A stretch of 64,000 nt of DNA from JACVRW01 sp963819115 (GTDB lineage Bacteria; Actinomycetota; Thermoleophilia; Solirubrobacterales; Thermoleophilaceae), in assembly GCA_963819115.1 (NCBI GenBank), contig CAWFUR010000011.1, positions 372,001 through 436,000 of the forward strand. The letters run 5' to 3'. The notes under the pieces were generated by a model. That model saw only the letters and a list, made by a program, of their open reading frames with translations. It was not told where the DNA came from and ran no database searches. The position numbers and the translations under genes are program-made. Below are positions 29,524 through 37,550 of this stretch, piece by piece (the first letter of the stretch is position 1; each line of letters begins with the position of its first letter).

Positions 29524-29552
29524 TTGACCCCGTGACGGACGGATGTTCTACT
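29524..29552 (+). promoter_or_regulatory. Candidate promoter of the small RNA
   Basis: TTGACC (29524-29529) and TCTACT (29547-29552) separated by 17 bp, a good sigma70-like pair. Predicted transcription would begin at 29559-29560, exactly where the closing stem of the downstream RNA begins. Confidence 0.6.
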
Positions 29553-29559
29553 GGCTCCT

Positions 29560-29673
29560 GAGACGTGGACCAGCGCAAAGAGCGAGGCCGAGAGGTGTGA
29601 GGCCCGCCGCGCGACCCGCCCGCTTCGGCAGGCGAGGGCGCGCTCCTCACGCGCAGGGTCCGCGTCTCTTTTT
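29560..29673 (+). ncRNA. Candidate small structured RNA of unknown family
   Basis: A 12-bp closing stem pairs 29560-29571 with 29657-29668 (one G-U), followed directly by five T residues (29669-29673), an intrinsic terminator. Inside are further helices: GTGTGAGG (29595-29602) with CCTCACGC (29645-29652), GCGCG (29609-29613) with CGCGC (29639-29643), CCC with GGG, and a hairpin capped by TTCG (29624-29627). A 23-nt unpaired 5' side faces only 4 nt on the 3' side. No protein can be read from it and the SRP-RNA GGAA/AGCAG core is absent. Function unknown; candidate only. Confidence 0.6.
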
Positions 29674-29709
29674 ACGTTCCGGCCCCCTTGGAGAACCTAT
29701 CCTCCTTAA

Positions 29710-30309
29710 ATGGAGGTCACCGCAGCGGGCACCAGGGACGGGCGCACGGTTCGCGCGGAGCGCACGCGCGACGCCGTGGTGGAGGCGCTGCTCGCCCTGC
29801 TCGACGAGGGGGAGCTGAGCCCGACGGCCGAGCGGGTGGCCCAGCGCGCAGGAGTATCCGAGCGCTCGATCTTCCAGCACTTCGGGGACCGGGAGGCTCT
29901 CTTCGAAGCAGCGGGCCGGCGTCAGTACGACCGCGTGGTTCCGACACTGCGGCCGGTGGATCCCGCGCTGCCCCTGGACGAGCGCCTCGACGCCTTCGTG
30001 GAGCAGCGGTGCGGGCTGTTCGAACAGGTCAAGGGAGTCCGGCGGGCCGCCCTTCTCAAGGAGCACGAGTCAGAGTCCATCGCGGCGTGGCTCACCGCGG
30101 CCCGGAGGGCGAAGGCGATTGAGGTCGAGCGCGTGTTCGCCGGGGAGATCGCGGCGATACCCCGCGCCAAGCGGAAAACGGCGCTCGCGGCGATGGTGGC
30201 CGCCGCGGCCTGGACCTCGTTCGAGAACCTCCGGATCCAGCAGGCGCTGGCGCCAGAGGAGGCCTGCGCCGCCATGCGGACTGCGCTGGCCGCCCTGATC
30301 GGCGGCTAG
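29710..30309 (+). CDS. TetR-family transcriptional regulator
   Basis: 199 residues. N-terminal TetR helix-turn-helix (about residues 15-60: TAERVAQRAGVSERSIFQHFGDREALFEAA), then an all-helical ligand-binding domain without recognisable specificity. It should act as a dimeric repressor; its target is not obvious, but the convergent HAD gene and the small RNA unit are the nearest candidates. The ATG at 29710 is seven bases after TATCCT (29698-29703), so the message may be leaderless. Stop codon shared with the HAD gene on the other strand (CTAG). Confidence 0.88.
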   Translation: MEVTAAGTRDGRTVRAERTRDAVVEALLALLDEGELSPTAERVAQRAGVSERSIFQHFGDREALFEAAGRRQYDRVVPTLRPVDPALPLDERLDAFVEQRCGLFEQVKGVRRAALLKEHESESIAAWLTAARRAKAIEVERVFAGEIAAIPRAKRKTALAAMVAAAAWTSFENLRIQQALAPEEACAAMRTALAALIGG

Positions 30310-30929
30310 GCCTCCGCGAACGCCGCTTCGAGCTCGGCCAGCGCCTGGGCGTTCTCCTCGAAGCGCACGGCCAGCATGCCCAGCTCTCGCGCCGCCTCGC
30401 AGTTCACGTCGAGGTCGTCGAGGAACACGCAGTCGGTGGCGGACACGCCGAGCCGGGCGAGGGTGAGCTCGTAGATCGCGGGGTCGGGCTTACGCATGCC
30501 GACGAACGCCGAGTCCACCACCACCTCGAATATCTCGTCGAGCTCGGGGAGCTTGGATCGCCAGAGCGGCTCCCACTCGCGCACGTTGTTGGTGAGCAGA
30601 GCGGTGCGCTTGCCCCGGTCCCGGATCTCCCGTGCGAACGCGATCATCGGCTCGTTCGGCTCGAGGTGCTCGAAGAGCAGCTCGCGCATGCGCGCCAGAT
30701 CGAACCCGTCCGGGAGCTCCCGGGCCAGCATTCCGCCGAACTCCCCCTCGGTGATCTCGCCGCGCTCGAGTGCGAAGAGAGGATGGTCGCCATGGGCCAC
30801 GGAAGCCCGCGCCATTGCGTGCCCGAGCTCCTCCGTCGACACGCCGGAGTCCTCCTGGTACGCCAGGAACCCGCGGGAGAGGGGCACGGTGAGCACGCCC
30901 CCGAAATCGGAGATGAAGGTGCTTCTCAC
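30306..30929 (-). CDS. HAD-superfamily hydrolase (YihX-like)
   Basis: 207 residues. HAD motifs: SDFGGVLT (motif I, Asp nucleophile at about residue 8), LLTNN (motif II), MRKPDP (motif III Lys, about residue 145) and FLDDLDVN (motif IV). The DxGGV form and alpha-helical cap fit the YihX/epoxide-hydrolase-N-like group, which includes sugar-phosphate phosphatases. Last gene of a minus-strand operon FxsA - hypothetical - HAD, with an ATGA overlap at 30926-30929. Converges on the TetR gene with a shared CTAG. Confidence 0.85.
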   Translation of the reverse strand: MRSTFISDFGGVLTVPLSRGFLAYQEDSGVSTEELGHAMARASVAHGDHPLFALERGEITEGEFGGMLARELPDGFDLARMRELLFEHLEPNEPMIAFAREIRDRGKRTALLTNNVREWEPLWRSKLPELDEIFEVVVDSAFVGMRKPDPAIYELTLARLGVSATDCVFLDDLDVNCEAARELGMLAVRFEENAQALAELEAAFAEA

Positions 30930-31633
30930 GCGGCCGCGGGAGGATCAATCCGCATCGTCAGCTCGTACGCGCCTGTGGCCTCGCGGCCGTCCAGGCGCCA
31001 GCGGAAGATCGCGACGTGGACTCCAACCCCCTCCAGGTCCAGCGAGGTGCCGGCCAGCACCACCCCGGAGCCGCGACGGGGGAACTCCTCCCCGGCCACC
31101 CACAGCTCGAGGCCGGCGCTGCGCTGACGGCCACCGCCGTCGTAGACGGTGGATATGCGGGCGTTCTCGAGCGGCAGCAGGTTGCCGTCCTCGATCAGCT
31201 GCGCGTGCACTTCCTCCTCGCCGTGGCCGGCCGCGCCCCGCGCGCGTCTCGCCACCGCGAGCGCGGCATGGCCCTCGTCGGCCAGCGCCGACAGGCTCCG
31301 GATCGCGTCGAGCTCCTCCCAGGCGGGGGCCCGGTGCGTCTCGGCCACCGTTCCCAGTCCCTCCACGCGCCTGCCCTCGGCCTCGCCTCTCACCACGCAG
31401 ACCCTCGCCGACAGCATCCCCAGGTCGGCCTCCGGCGCGACTGGCTCGAACTCGAGCGCGAGGTGTCCCGGCAGCTCGGCCCGCCACCCGCCCGGCACGG
31501 GTGCGACGAGGGGCCCCTCGGGCAACGCCGCGGGCCTGCGTCCCTCGAACAGCACGGTCGCCCCCGACCGCGCTGTCCCGTATAGCTCGCGGGCGTGGTC
31601 GTAGAAGGCGACGGCGAGCGCGGGCGCGCTCAC
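30926..31633 (-). CDS. Hypothetical protein in FxsA-HAD operon
   Basis: 235 residues, no recognised family. Mixed alpha/beta composition, with no transmembrane segment or metal motif; the sequence suggests a beta-rich C-terminal domain (SGVVLAGTSLDLEGVGVHVAIFRWRLDGREATGAYEL). The GTG at 31633 overlaps the FxsA stop (GTGA), and its stop overlaps the ATG of the HAD gene, so it is translationally coupled on both sides. Function unknown. Confidence 0.7.
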   Translation of the reverse strand: MSAPALAVAFYDHARELYGTARSGATVLFEGRRPAALPEGPLVAPVPGGWRAELPGHLALEFEPVAPEADLGMLSARVCVVRGEAEGRRVEGLGTVAETHRAPAWEELDAIRSLSALADEGHAALAVARRARGAAGHGEEEVHAQLIEDGNLLPLENARISTVYDGGGRQRSAGLELWVAGEEFPRRGSGVVLAGTSLDLEGVGVHVAIFRWRLDGREATGAYELTMRIDPPAAA

Positions 31634-32100
31634 CGGTCCAGCCGCCCCGGAGCGGAGTCGTACTCGGTGGCGGAGCCGTCCACGTCATAGGTCGGGGGGC
31701 CCCGGCGCGGCGATCGCCGGCCGGCCACGCCCCCGGTAGCCCGCCGGAGGAGCCTGCGCGCCACGATCCCCCTGATCACGGCGCGGGAGGGTGGGAGCAG
31801 CAACAGCACGCCGATTATGTCCGTGATGAACCCGGGGGTGACGAGGAACGCCCCGCCGAAGATCACGAGCACGCCGTCCATCACCTCGCGGTGGGGCAGG
31901 CGGCCCTCGGCCAGCGCCGCGTTGAAGCTCCTCCAGGCCGTTCTTCCCTGGCTGCGAAGCAGCAACCACCCGATGAGCGAGTCCGCCGCCAGGAGGAGCA
32001 GCGTCAACCAGACGCCGATGGACTCGCCGACCTTCAGGATCACGTAGAGCTCCGCGACCGGGAGCACCAGAAAGAGCAGGAATAGCCCGAGAATCGGCAC
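31630..32100 (-). CDS. fxsA: FxsA-family membrane protein
   Basis: 156 residues. Hydrophobic N-terminal segments (PILGLFLLFLVLPVAELYVIL; TLLLLAADSLIGWLLL) and the family segment GALLVTPGF-like (GAFLVTPGFITDIIGVLLLLP) give about three or four transmembrane helices. FxsA proteins are small cytoplasmic-membrane proteins first known for affecting F-plasmid exclusion of phage T7; the cellular role is unknown. GTG 32100 is chosen because the first membrane helix follows at once and GGGAAG abuts it; an ATG at 32139 would start inside a degenerate copy of the dispersed repeat. Confidence 0.85.
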   Translation of the reverse strand: MPILGLFLLFLVLPVAELYVILKVGESIGVWLTLLLLAADSLIGWLLLRSQGRTAWRSFNAALAEGRLPHREVMDGVLVIFGGAFLVTPGFITDIIGVLLLLPPSRAVIRGIVARRLLRRATGGVAGRRSPRRGPPTYDVDGSATEYDSAPGRLDR

Positions 32101-32116
32101 CTTCCCGGACCCTACT

Positions 32117-32141
32117 AGCGAGGAGCAAGCACCGAGCATGC
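32117..32141. repeat. Core-deleted copy of the dispersed repeat
   Basis: GCGAGGAGCAAGCACCGAGCATG has both outer flanks of the repeat family joined directly, with the palindromic core missing. It sits between the divergent FxsA and SufT-like genes. Confidence 0.6.
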
Positions 32142-32155
32142 CTTACCCTTGTGCC

Positions 32156-32452
32156 ATGCCCTCCGTGGACGAAGTTCAAGACGCCCTCACCAACGTGATC
32201 GACCCCGAACTGGGGCTCGACTTCGTGGAGCTGGGACTCATCTATGAGGTCGAGGTGGACAGCGGCGAGGTGTTCGTGACGTTCACCCTCACCTCCCCCG
32301 GATGCCCGATCGGGCCGCAGGTCTCGGAGCAGATCGAGGAGTTCGTGAGCGAGCTGGACGGCGTGGACCGCGTCCACCCGAAGATGGTCTTCACTCCGCC
32401 CTGGACGCCTGAGCTCATGAGCGAAGACGCGAAGTTCGCGCTCGGCTACTGA
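32156..32452 (+). CDS. SufT-like DUF59/MIP18 metal-sulfur cluster assembly factor
   Basis: 98 residues. DUF59 signature: VIDPELGLDFVELGLIYEV near the N-terminus and SPGCPIGPQ with the conserved Cys (about residue 58). Members (SufT, PaaD, MIP18) help mature Fe-S clusters on target proteins. In many actinobacteria sufT closes the suf operon; here it is encoded about 9 kb away from sufB and 16 kb from sufU. ATG 32156 follows TACCCT (32144-32149) by six bases, consistent with a leaderless message. The lipoate ligase, whose pathway needs the Fe-S enzyme LipA, is the next gene downstream. Confidence 0.85.
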   Translation: MPSVDEVQDALTNVIDPELGLDFVELGLIYEVEVDSGEVFVTFTLTSPGCPIGPQVSEQIEEFVSELDGVDRVHPKMVFTPPWTPELMSEDAKFALGY

Positions 32453-32463
32453 GCTCCCTCTAA

Positions 32464-32491
32464 GCGAGGAGCGGGCAGCACCCGGAGCATG
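32464..32491. repeat. Core-deleted copy of the dispersed repeat
   Basis: GCGAGGAGCGGGCAGCACCC followed by GGAGCATG keeps the flanks of the repeat family but has lost most of the core. It overlaps the start codon of the lipoate ligase gene (ATG 32489). Confidence 0.55.
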
Positions 32492-33238
32492 CCCTTACAC
32501 CTCACCGAGCAGACCGTCCCCGGGGATCCGGCGCTGGACATTGCCGTGTCGCGGGCGCTGCTGCTGCGGGTGGCGGCCGGAGAGCTGCCCGAGACGCTTC
32601 GCCTGACGCGCCCGGAGCCGATGGTCGCCTTCGGCAAGCAGGACGCGGTGGCCCCGGGCTTCGACGCGGCGGTGAGCGCCGCCGCGGGAGCCGGGTTCGA
32701 GTCGGTGCTGCGGCTCGCGGGCGGCCGGGCCGCGGTGTTCCACGAGGACACCGTCTCGCTCGCCCACGCCGTGCCCGAAGATGCTCCCCGGCTCGGCATC
32801 CGCGCGCGCTTCGAGCACGTGGCCGGGCTGATCGTTCGCGTCCTCGAGGGCCTGGGTGTGGACGCGCGTGTGGGCGAGGTCCCGGGCGAGTACTGCCCGG
32901 GCAGCTACAGCGTGAGCGCCCGCGGGGAGCTGAAGCTGGCCGGCACCGGCCAGCGCCTGGTGGCCGGCGGCGCCCATGTGGGCGCCGTGCTCGTGGTGGG
33001 TGGCGCCGGGCGGGTGCGCGCCGCGCTCGAGCCGGTGTACGAGGCACTCGGCCTGGAATGGTCCCCCGCCACCACGGGCGACGTGGCCGGGGAGGCACCG
33101 GGCACGACCTGGGAGGAAGTGAGGGGCGCGCTGCTCGCCGAGTACGCCCATGGGCGCGAGATCGTGGAGGCCCCCCTTGACGAGGACACGCTCGACCTGG
33201 CGCGGCGGCTCGCGGACGAGCACCGCGCGAGCGTCTAG
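32489..33238 (+). CDS. Lipoate-protein ligase A-family protein
   Basis: 249 residues. BPL/LPL catalytic domain: RLAGGRAAVFHEDTVSLAHA (about residues 72-91, ligand-binding GG motif), PGEYCPGSYSVS (about residues 131-142) and the catalytic Lys in KLAGTGQRLVAGGAHVGAVL. Such enzymes attach lipoate or octanoate to the E2 subunits of 2-oxoacid dehydrogenases or transfer it between proteins (LipM/LipL type). Which of these activities this protein has cannot be decided from sequence. The stop codon is shared with the convergent WS/DGAT gene (CTAG 33235-33238). Confidence 0.85.
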   Translation: MPLHLTEQTVPGDPALDIAVSRALLLRVAAGELPETLRLTRPEPMVAFGKQDAVAPGFDAAVSAAAGAGFESVLRLAGGRAAVFHEDTVSLAHAVPEDAPRLGIRARFEHVAGLIVRVLEGLGVDARVGEVPGEYCPGSYSVSARGELKLAGTGQRLVAGGAHVGAVLVVGGAGRVRAALEPVYEALGLEWSPATTGDVAGEAPGTTWEEVRGALLAEYAHGREIVEAPLDEDTLDLARRLADEHRASV

Positions 33239-34731
33239 GTCTTGGTTCGCGAGCGCGCGGACTTGGCCGTGCGGGGAGCCGCCTTGCCCTTGGACGAGCC
33301 GTTGCCGCCGTTCGCCTGTGCGGCCTTTTCCGTCTTTCGCCGCGCCACCGCCAGCAGCTCGGCGAGGGCCTCGTCCAGGTGCTGGCCGAAGCGCTCGAGG
33401 TCGCCCATCGCCTCGTAGTCGCCGAGCAGCCCGAAGTGCACGTTGCCGTTGTAGCTCATGATCGCCACGGCCATGGCGTGGTTCTCGGGAAGGAAGGCGA
33501 TCGGGACGATCGACTCCATCTCACGCCCGAGCAGGTAGAGCGGGAACTGCGGGCCGGGCACGTTGGTCACGATCAGGTTGAACAGGCGGGTGGAGAAGTT
33601 CAGCCGCGACGCCTGCGCCAGGAGCGTGGGGGGCGCGAAGCCCTGAAGCCCGGCGATCACCTCCGCGCCGAGTGCCTGCTTCGACTCCTTCAGGTGGCCC
33701 ATCGCCTCGCGCACGATCTGAAGGCGCTCGATCGGATCGCCGGCGTACACGGGAAGCGGAGCGCGCATCGCGGCAATGCGGTTCCCCAGTGAGCCATGCT
33801 CGTCCGCGGCGCGGATGGACACCGGCACCAGCGCGCGCAGCTCGAGCCCCTCGGTGCGAACGCCGCGGCCGCGCAGCCACCGTCCGAGCGCGCCCGAGAC
33901 CACGGTGAGCACCACGTCGTTCACGGTGCCCCCGAGGGCGTCCTTGATCGTCTTGAAGTCGGACAGCCGGCTCTCGACCCACCAGACGCGGCGGTGCGGG
34001 CCGATGGGCACGTTCAGCGGCACGTCGGGAGCCGGGTTCAGGCCGGCCCACACGATCTCGCCCACGCCCTCGGCGGCCTCGCGCAGCTGGCCCAGCGAGC
34101 GGCCAGGCCTCCCCAGCGCGCCCAGGGCCCGGCCCGCCACGTCCACCGGCGTGCGCACCAGCCCCTTGACCCCCTCGGCCACGAGCTCGGCGTCGGAGGG
34201 CACGTGCTCGGGCCGCCAGGCGTCCTCTGCCTCGATCTCCGGCGGAACCGGCGTGGTGTCGAAGAGCACGGTGGCGATGTCCACACCCGCCACGCCGTCC
34301 ACCATCGCGTGGTGGGTCTTGGAGATCAGGGCAAAGCGGTTGCGCTCCAGGCCCTGAACGATCCACAGCTCCCAGAGCGGCTTCGAGCGGTCGAGGCGCT
34401 GGGAGAAGATCCGCCCGGTGAGCTGGCGGAGCTGGTCGTCGCTTCCCGGGCTCGGCAGCGCCGTGTGCCGCACGTGGTAGTCGATGTTGAAGCTCGGGTC
34501 GTCGACCCAGAAGGGGCGGCCCATCTGGAAGGGCGGGAAGGCGAGCCGCTGGCGATAGCGCGGGATGAGCTTCAGCCGCGTCTGGAGCTGGTCCACGAAG
34601 TCGATGCGCGCCGGGGGCGGGCCCTCGAAGATCACGAGCGCGCCCACATGCATGTGCGACGACTGCTTCTCCTGGTGCAGGAAGGATGCGTCGACCGCGG
34701 TCAGCCGCGCCTGATGAGCCTGTTCTTCCAC
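33235..34731 (-). CDS. Wax ester synthase/diacylglycerol acyltransferase (WS/DGAT)
   Basis: 498 residues. The active-site HHAMVDG (HHxxxDG, about residue 135) lies in a condensation-like fold, with the second conserved block TVNDVVLTVVSGALGRWL and the later VTNVPGP. These enzymes make triacylglycerol or wax esters for storage and are common and multi-copy in actinobacteria. The C-terminal 35 residues are Lys/Arg/Ala-rich and probably disordered. GTG 34731 is chosen as the start (EEQAHQARLTAVDASFLHQE is the family beginning); the ribosome binding site is weak. Confidence 0.9.
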   Translation of the reverse strand: MEEQAHQARLTAVDASFLHQEKQSSHMHVGALVIFEGPPPARIDFVDQLQTRLKLIPRYRQRLAFPPFQMGRPFWVDDPSFNIDYHVRHTALPSPGSDDQLRQLTGRIFSQRLDRSKPLWELWIVQGLERNRFALISKTHHAMVDGVAGVDIATVLFDTTPVPPEIEAEDAWRPEHVPSDAELVAEGVKGLVRTPVDVAGRALGALGRPGRSLGQLREAAEGVGEIVWAGLNPAPDVPLNVPIGPHRRVWWVESRLSDFKTIKDALGGTVNDVVLTVVSGALGRWLRGRGVRTEGLELRALVPVSIRAADEHGSLGNRIAAMRAPLPVYAGDPIERLQIVREAMGHLKESKQALGAEVIAGLQGFAPPTLLAQASRLNFSTRLFNLIVTNVPGPQFPLYLLGREMESIVPIAFLPENHAMAVAIMSYNGNVHFGLLGDYEAMGDLERFGQHLDEALAELLAVARRKTEKAAQANGGNGSSKGKAAPRTAKSARSRTKT

Positions 34732-34777
34732 GTGCCGGAGCCTACCCGGGAGCCGACCGGCTCGCCACAATTGCGGC

Positions 34778-35668
34778 ATGAGGCCGATCGTTCCCGCAAT
34801 CGGAGTGGCGCTCGTGGCCGGAGCGGCGCTGCTCCTGCTGAGCGCAACGGGCACCGCCCCGTTCGGGGACGGGGGCTCGAGCGCCGCCGCGCCACGGGAG
34901 CAGCAGGCGGCCGACGACTTCGACTCGGCCTCCGCGCTGCGGCTGGTGCGGGAGCAGGTCAGGCTGGGCCCGCGCCCCGCGGGCTCCGCGAAGTCCCGCC
35001 GGCTGGCACGCCGCATTCGCGGGCTCGTGCCCGGGGGCCGTTACCAGGCGGTGCCGGGCGGCCTGCGCAACGTGGTGGGGCGGATCCCCGGCCGCGGCCG
35101 CGGCTTCGTGGTGGTGGGCGCCCATTACGACACCAAGGACGTTCCCGGGTTCGTTGGCGCGGTGGACGGCGCCTCGGGCACGGCCGTCGCGCTGCAGCTC
35201 GCCCGCACGATCAGGCCGCGCACCCTCGCGCGGACGCTCGTGTTCGTCTTCTTCGACGGTGAGGAGTCCCCACGCGGAAGTCCCGACTCGCGGTTCGAGA
35301 AGGACGGCCTGCGCGGGAGCAAGGTGGCCGCCAGGCGTTTCCGGGACGCCCGGGCGATGGTGCTGCTCGACTACGTGGGGAACCGGCGGCTGCGCATTCC
35401 GCGCGAGGGATTCTCGACCGCGGCGCTCTGGCGCAAGCTCAGGTCCGCGGCGAGGACCGCCGGCGCCGCGGACGCGTTCCCGCGTGCCAACGGGCCCAGC
35501 CTTCTCGACGACCACCTGCCGTTCCTGCGCCAGGGGGTGCCGTCCGTCGACCTGATCGACTTCGACTTCCCCTGCTTCCACCGCCGCTGCGACGACCTTT
35601 CGGCCATCTCGGAGCTCAGCCTTGACCGCACGGGGGAGACCATGCTGGGGTTCCTCGCTAGCCTCTGA
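34778..35668 (+). CDS. Secreted M28-family metallopeptidase (QC-like)
   Basis: 296 residues. Signal anchor at residues 5-25; M28 zinc-peptidase core: GAHYDTK (His, Asp ligands), DGASGTAVALQLA (Asp ligand), FFDGEE (catalytic Glu and ligand), and HLPF/DDHLPFL (late His/Asp). The aminopeptidase and glutaminyl-cyclase branches of M28 both fit this length; FDGEES and the DFDFP...W-less end resemble the cyclase-like group, but this is not decisive. Located 5' to ispH, which starts 3 nt after its stop. Secreted or membrane-tethered enzyme of unknown substrate. Confidence 0.82.
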   Translation: MRPIVPAIGVALVAGAALLLLSATGTAPFGDGGSSAAAPREQQAADDFDSASALRLVREQVRLGPRPAGSAKSRRLARRIRGLVPGGRYQAVPGGLRNVVGRIPGRGRGFVVVGAHYDTKDVPGFVGAVDGASGTAVALQLARTIRPRTLARTLVFVFFDGEESPRGSPDSRFEKDGLRGSKVAARRFRDARAMVLLDYVGNRRLRIPREGFSTAALWRKLRSAARTAGAADAFPRANGPSLLDDHLPFLRQGVPSVDLIDFDFPCFHRRCDDLSAISELSLDRTGETMLGFLASL

Positions 35669-35671
35669 AGC

Positions 35672-36631
35672 GTGACCGGAGCCACTCCCGAGAAGGTCCT
35701 GCTGGCCGCTCCGCGCGGGTATTGCGCGGGCGTCGACAGGGCGGTCCAGACGGTCGAGCGGGCTCTGGAGCTCTACGGGCCGCCGGTGTACGTGCGCAAG
35801 GAGATCGTCCACAACAAGCACGTCGTGGAGCAGCTTCGCGCCCGCGGTGCGGTGTTCGTGGAGGAGGAGACCGACGTTCCCGAAGGCGAGACCGTGGTGT
35901 TCTCGGCGCACGGAGTGGCGCCCAGTGTGCACGCCAACGCCGAGGCCCGGAACCTGCGCTCGGTGGACGCCACCTGCCCGCTGGTCACCAAGGTGCACGT
36001 CGAGGCCAAGAAGTTCGCGGCCGAGGGGTACACGATCGTGCTCGTCGGCCACGAGGGGCACGAGGAGGTGGAGGGCACGATGGGCGAGGCACCCGACCAC
36101 TTCGTGCTCGTCGAGACCGAGGAGGACGTGGACGCGCTCGAGGTCGAGGATCCCGAGCGCATGGCGTATCTCACCCAGACCACCCTGTCGGTGGACGAGA
36201 CCGACCGGATCATCCGCCGGCTGCGCGAGCGCTTCCCGCTCATCACCGGCCCGAAGACCGACGACATCTGTTACGCCACCACCAACCGCCAGCTCGCAGT
36301 GCGTCAGATGGCGAACGAGTGCGACCTCGTACTGGTGATCGGCTCCAGCAACTCCTCGAACTCGAACCGCCTGGTCGAGGTGGCGCGCGACCACGGGGCC
36401 GAGTCCCACCTCGTGGACAACGAGCTGCAGGTGCGCGAGGAATGGCTGGTGGGCAAGCGGGTCGTGGGGGTCAGCTCCGGGGCCAGCGCCCCCGAGGAGC
36501 TCGTTCAGAGGCTGGTGGGCTTCTTCCGCGAGCGCGGCACCACCGACATCTCGGAGTTCGAGGTGGTCCAGGAGGACGTGCGCTTCATGCTTCCGCGCGA
36601 GATCAGGCGGGAGCAGGCGGCTCGGGCGTGA
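35672..36631 (+). CDS. ispH: 4-hydroxy-3-methylbut-2-enyl diphosphate reductase
   Basis: 319 residues, normal IspH length. The cysteines that hold the 4Fe-4S cluster are in PRGYCAGV (about residue 18), DATCPLVTKVH (about residue 109) and DICYATTNRQ (about residue 206); the His pair for substrate binding appears in VHNKHV and SAHGV. It makes IPP and DMAPP, the last step of the MEP isoprenoid pathway, in the cytoplasm. GTG 35672 follows TAGCCT (35659-35664) by seven bases, so it may be transcribed leaderless from inside the end of the upstream gene. Converges on a thioredoxin-fold gene with a 29-nt overlap. Confidence 0.95.
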   Translation: MTGATPEKVLLAAPRGYCAGVDRAVQTVERALELYGPPVYVRKEIVHNKHVVEQLRARGAVFVEEETDVPEGETVVFSAHGVAPSVHANAEARNLRSVDATCPLVTKVHVEAKKFAAEGYTIVLVGHEGHEEVEGTMGEAPDHFVLVETEEDVDALEVEDPERMAYLTQTTLSVDETDRIIRRLRERFPLITGPKTDDICYATTNRQLAVRQMANECDLVLVIGSSNSSNSNRLVEVARDHGAESHLVDNELQVREEWLVGKRVVGVSSGASAPEELVQRLVGFFRERGTTDISEFEVVQEDVRFMLPREIRREQAARA

Positions 36632-37400
36632 ACTGCACGCCGTGGAGCCGGAGGCCCGGTTCCTCGGCGGTCACGGTCCCGTCGGTCTCGTAGATCCCGG
36701 GCTCCAGCCCTCCGCCCGACATCACCGCATGGGCCTCGCCAGCGCTGAACGTGAAGGTCGCAGCTCCGCCCGCGTCGGCCGCCTCGATCCAGTCCGGCCC
36801 GTCGGCCCAGTCGCGCACGAGCTCCAGCCGGTCACGGTCGCCCGGCAGCGCGATGTCCGCGGTCTGCGGGGTCAGCAGCACGCCGGGGGCGTCCTCCGGG
36901 CGCAGCGGCTCCATCACCGCGGGCATCTCCAGATCCGCGTCCAGCTCTCGCAGGCACTCCTGGACGGCCAGCTCGGTCTCCGCGTACTCGCCCTCGCCGT
37001 AGTGGAGGTGCCGCAGCAGGCTGCGCCTGTCGAAGAGGTAGCGCCCCGGCCAGCCGCGGTTTCCGTACAGGCGCCAGACCTCGAGGTCTGGGTCGAGCAG
37101 CACGGGGTAGGGCACGTCGAGCCGCTCGATCGCCCGCTCCACCGTCTCGGGATCGCGCCCGAACGAGTACCCGGGCGAGTGAACGCCGATCACGGTCAGC
37201 CCGATTTCCCCGTAGCGTTGCTGCCATTCGCGGAGGTAGGGCATGGTCCGCAGCGAGTGCACCCGGGCGAAGTCCCAGAACTCGATCAGCACCGCGTGGC
37301 TCCCCATCAGGCGGTCCATGCGCATGAACGGAGCTCCCACCCACTGCATCCGGGGTGGGAACTCGGGGGCGAAGATGTTCGCGTCGGCGGGCGGTCGCAC
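36603..37400 (-). CDS. Thioredoxin-fold protein lacking the CxxC motif (DipZ C-terminal-like)
   Basis: 265 residues. Closely follows the redoxin pattern of the DipZ C-terminal region (VLIEFWDF, then SLRTMPYLREWQQRYGEIGLTVIGVHSPGYSF), where family members have CxxC after the FW. Here that place reads ARVH, with no cysteine. The remaining cysteine is elsewhere (VQECLREL). So the fold is kept but a dithiol redox role is unlikely. The C-terminal 100 residues form the carbohydrate-binding-like DipZ tail. GTG 37400; 29-nt convergent overlap with ispH. Confidence 0.8.
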   Translation of the reverse strand: MRPPADANIFAPEFPPRMQWVGAPFMRMDRLMGSHAVLIEFWDFARVHSLRTMPYLREWQQRYGEIGLTVIGVHSPGYSFGRDPETVERAIERLDVPYPVLLDPDLEVWRLYGNRGWPGRYLFDRRSLLRHLHYGEGEYAETELAVQECLRELDADLEMPAVMEPLRPEDAPGVLLTPQTADIALPGDRDRLELVRDWADGPDWIEAADAGGAATFTFSAGEAHAVMSGGGLEPGIYETDGTVTAEEPGLRLHGVQFTPEPPAPA

Positions 37401-37550
37401 GGGTGGAAGGATGACCTACGCGGAGCGCGAGTGAACACCGCATCCAAGGGGTAGCGGGTGTGTTATAGGCTGCGCCCGTCCCGCGCCGGCTCGCATGCCG
37501 AATCGGACGGGCGTCCGTAGCTGCACCCGTCTGTTCCATGGAGGAGGAGA
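37401..37550 (+). promoter_or_regulatory. Promoter and stem-loop 5' leader of secreted-protein gene
   Basis: A TATAGG/TAGGCT -10 region (37464-37471) precedes an 8-bp perfect hairpin, GCCCGTCC (37474-37481) with GGACGGGC (37505-37512), near the predicted transcript start. GGAGGAGG lies just before the ATG at 37551. A 5' stem at the very start of an mRNA often stabilises it; this is inference. Confidence 0.5.

Noticed and set aside
29560..29673. SRP RNA or 6S RNA
   Set aside because: The SRP core (GGAA loop with AGCAG) is missing, and the length and bulge pattern do not fit 6S.
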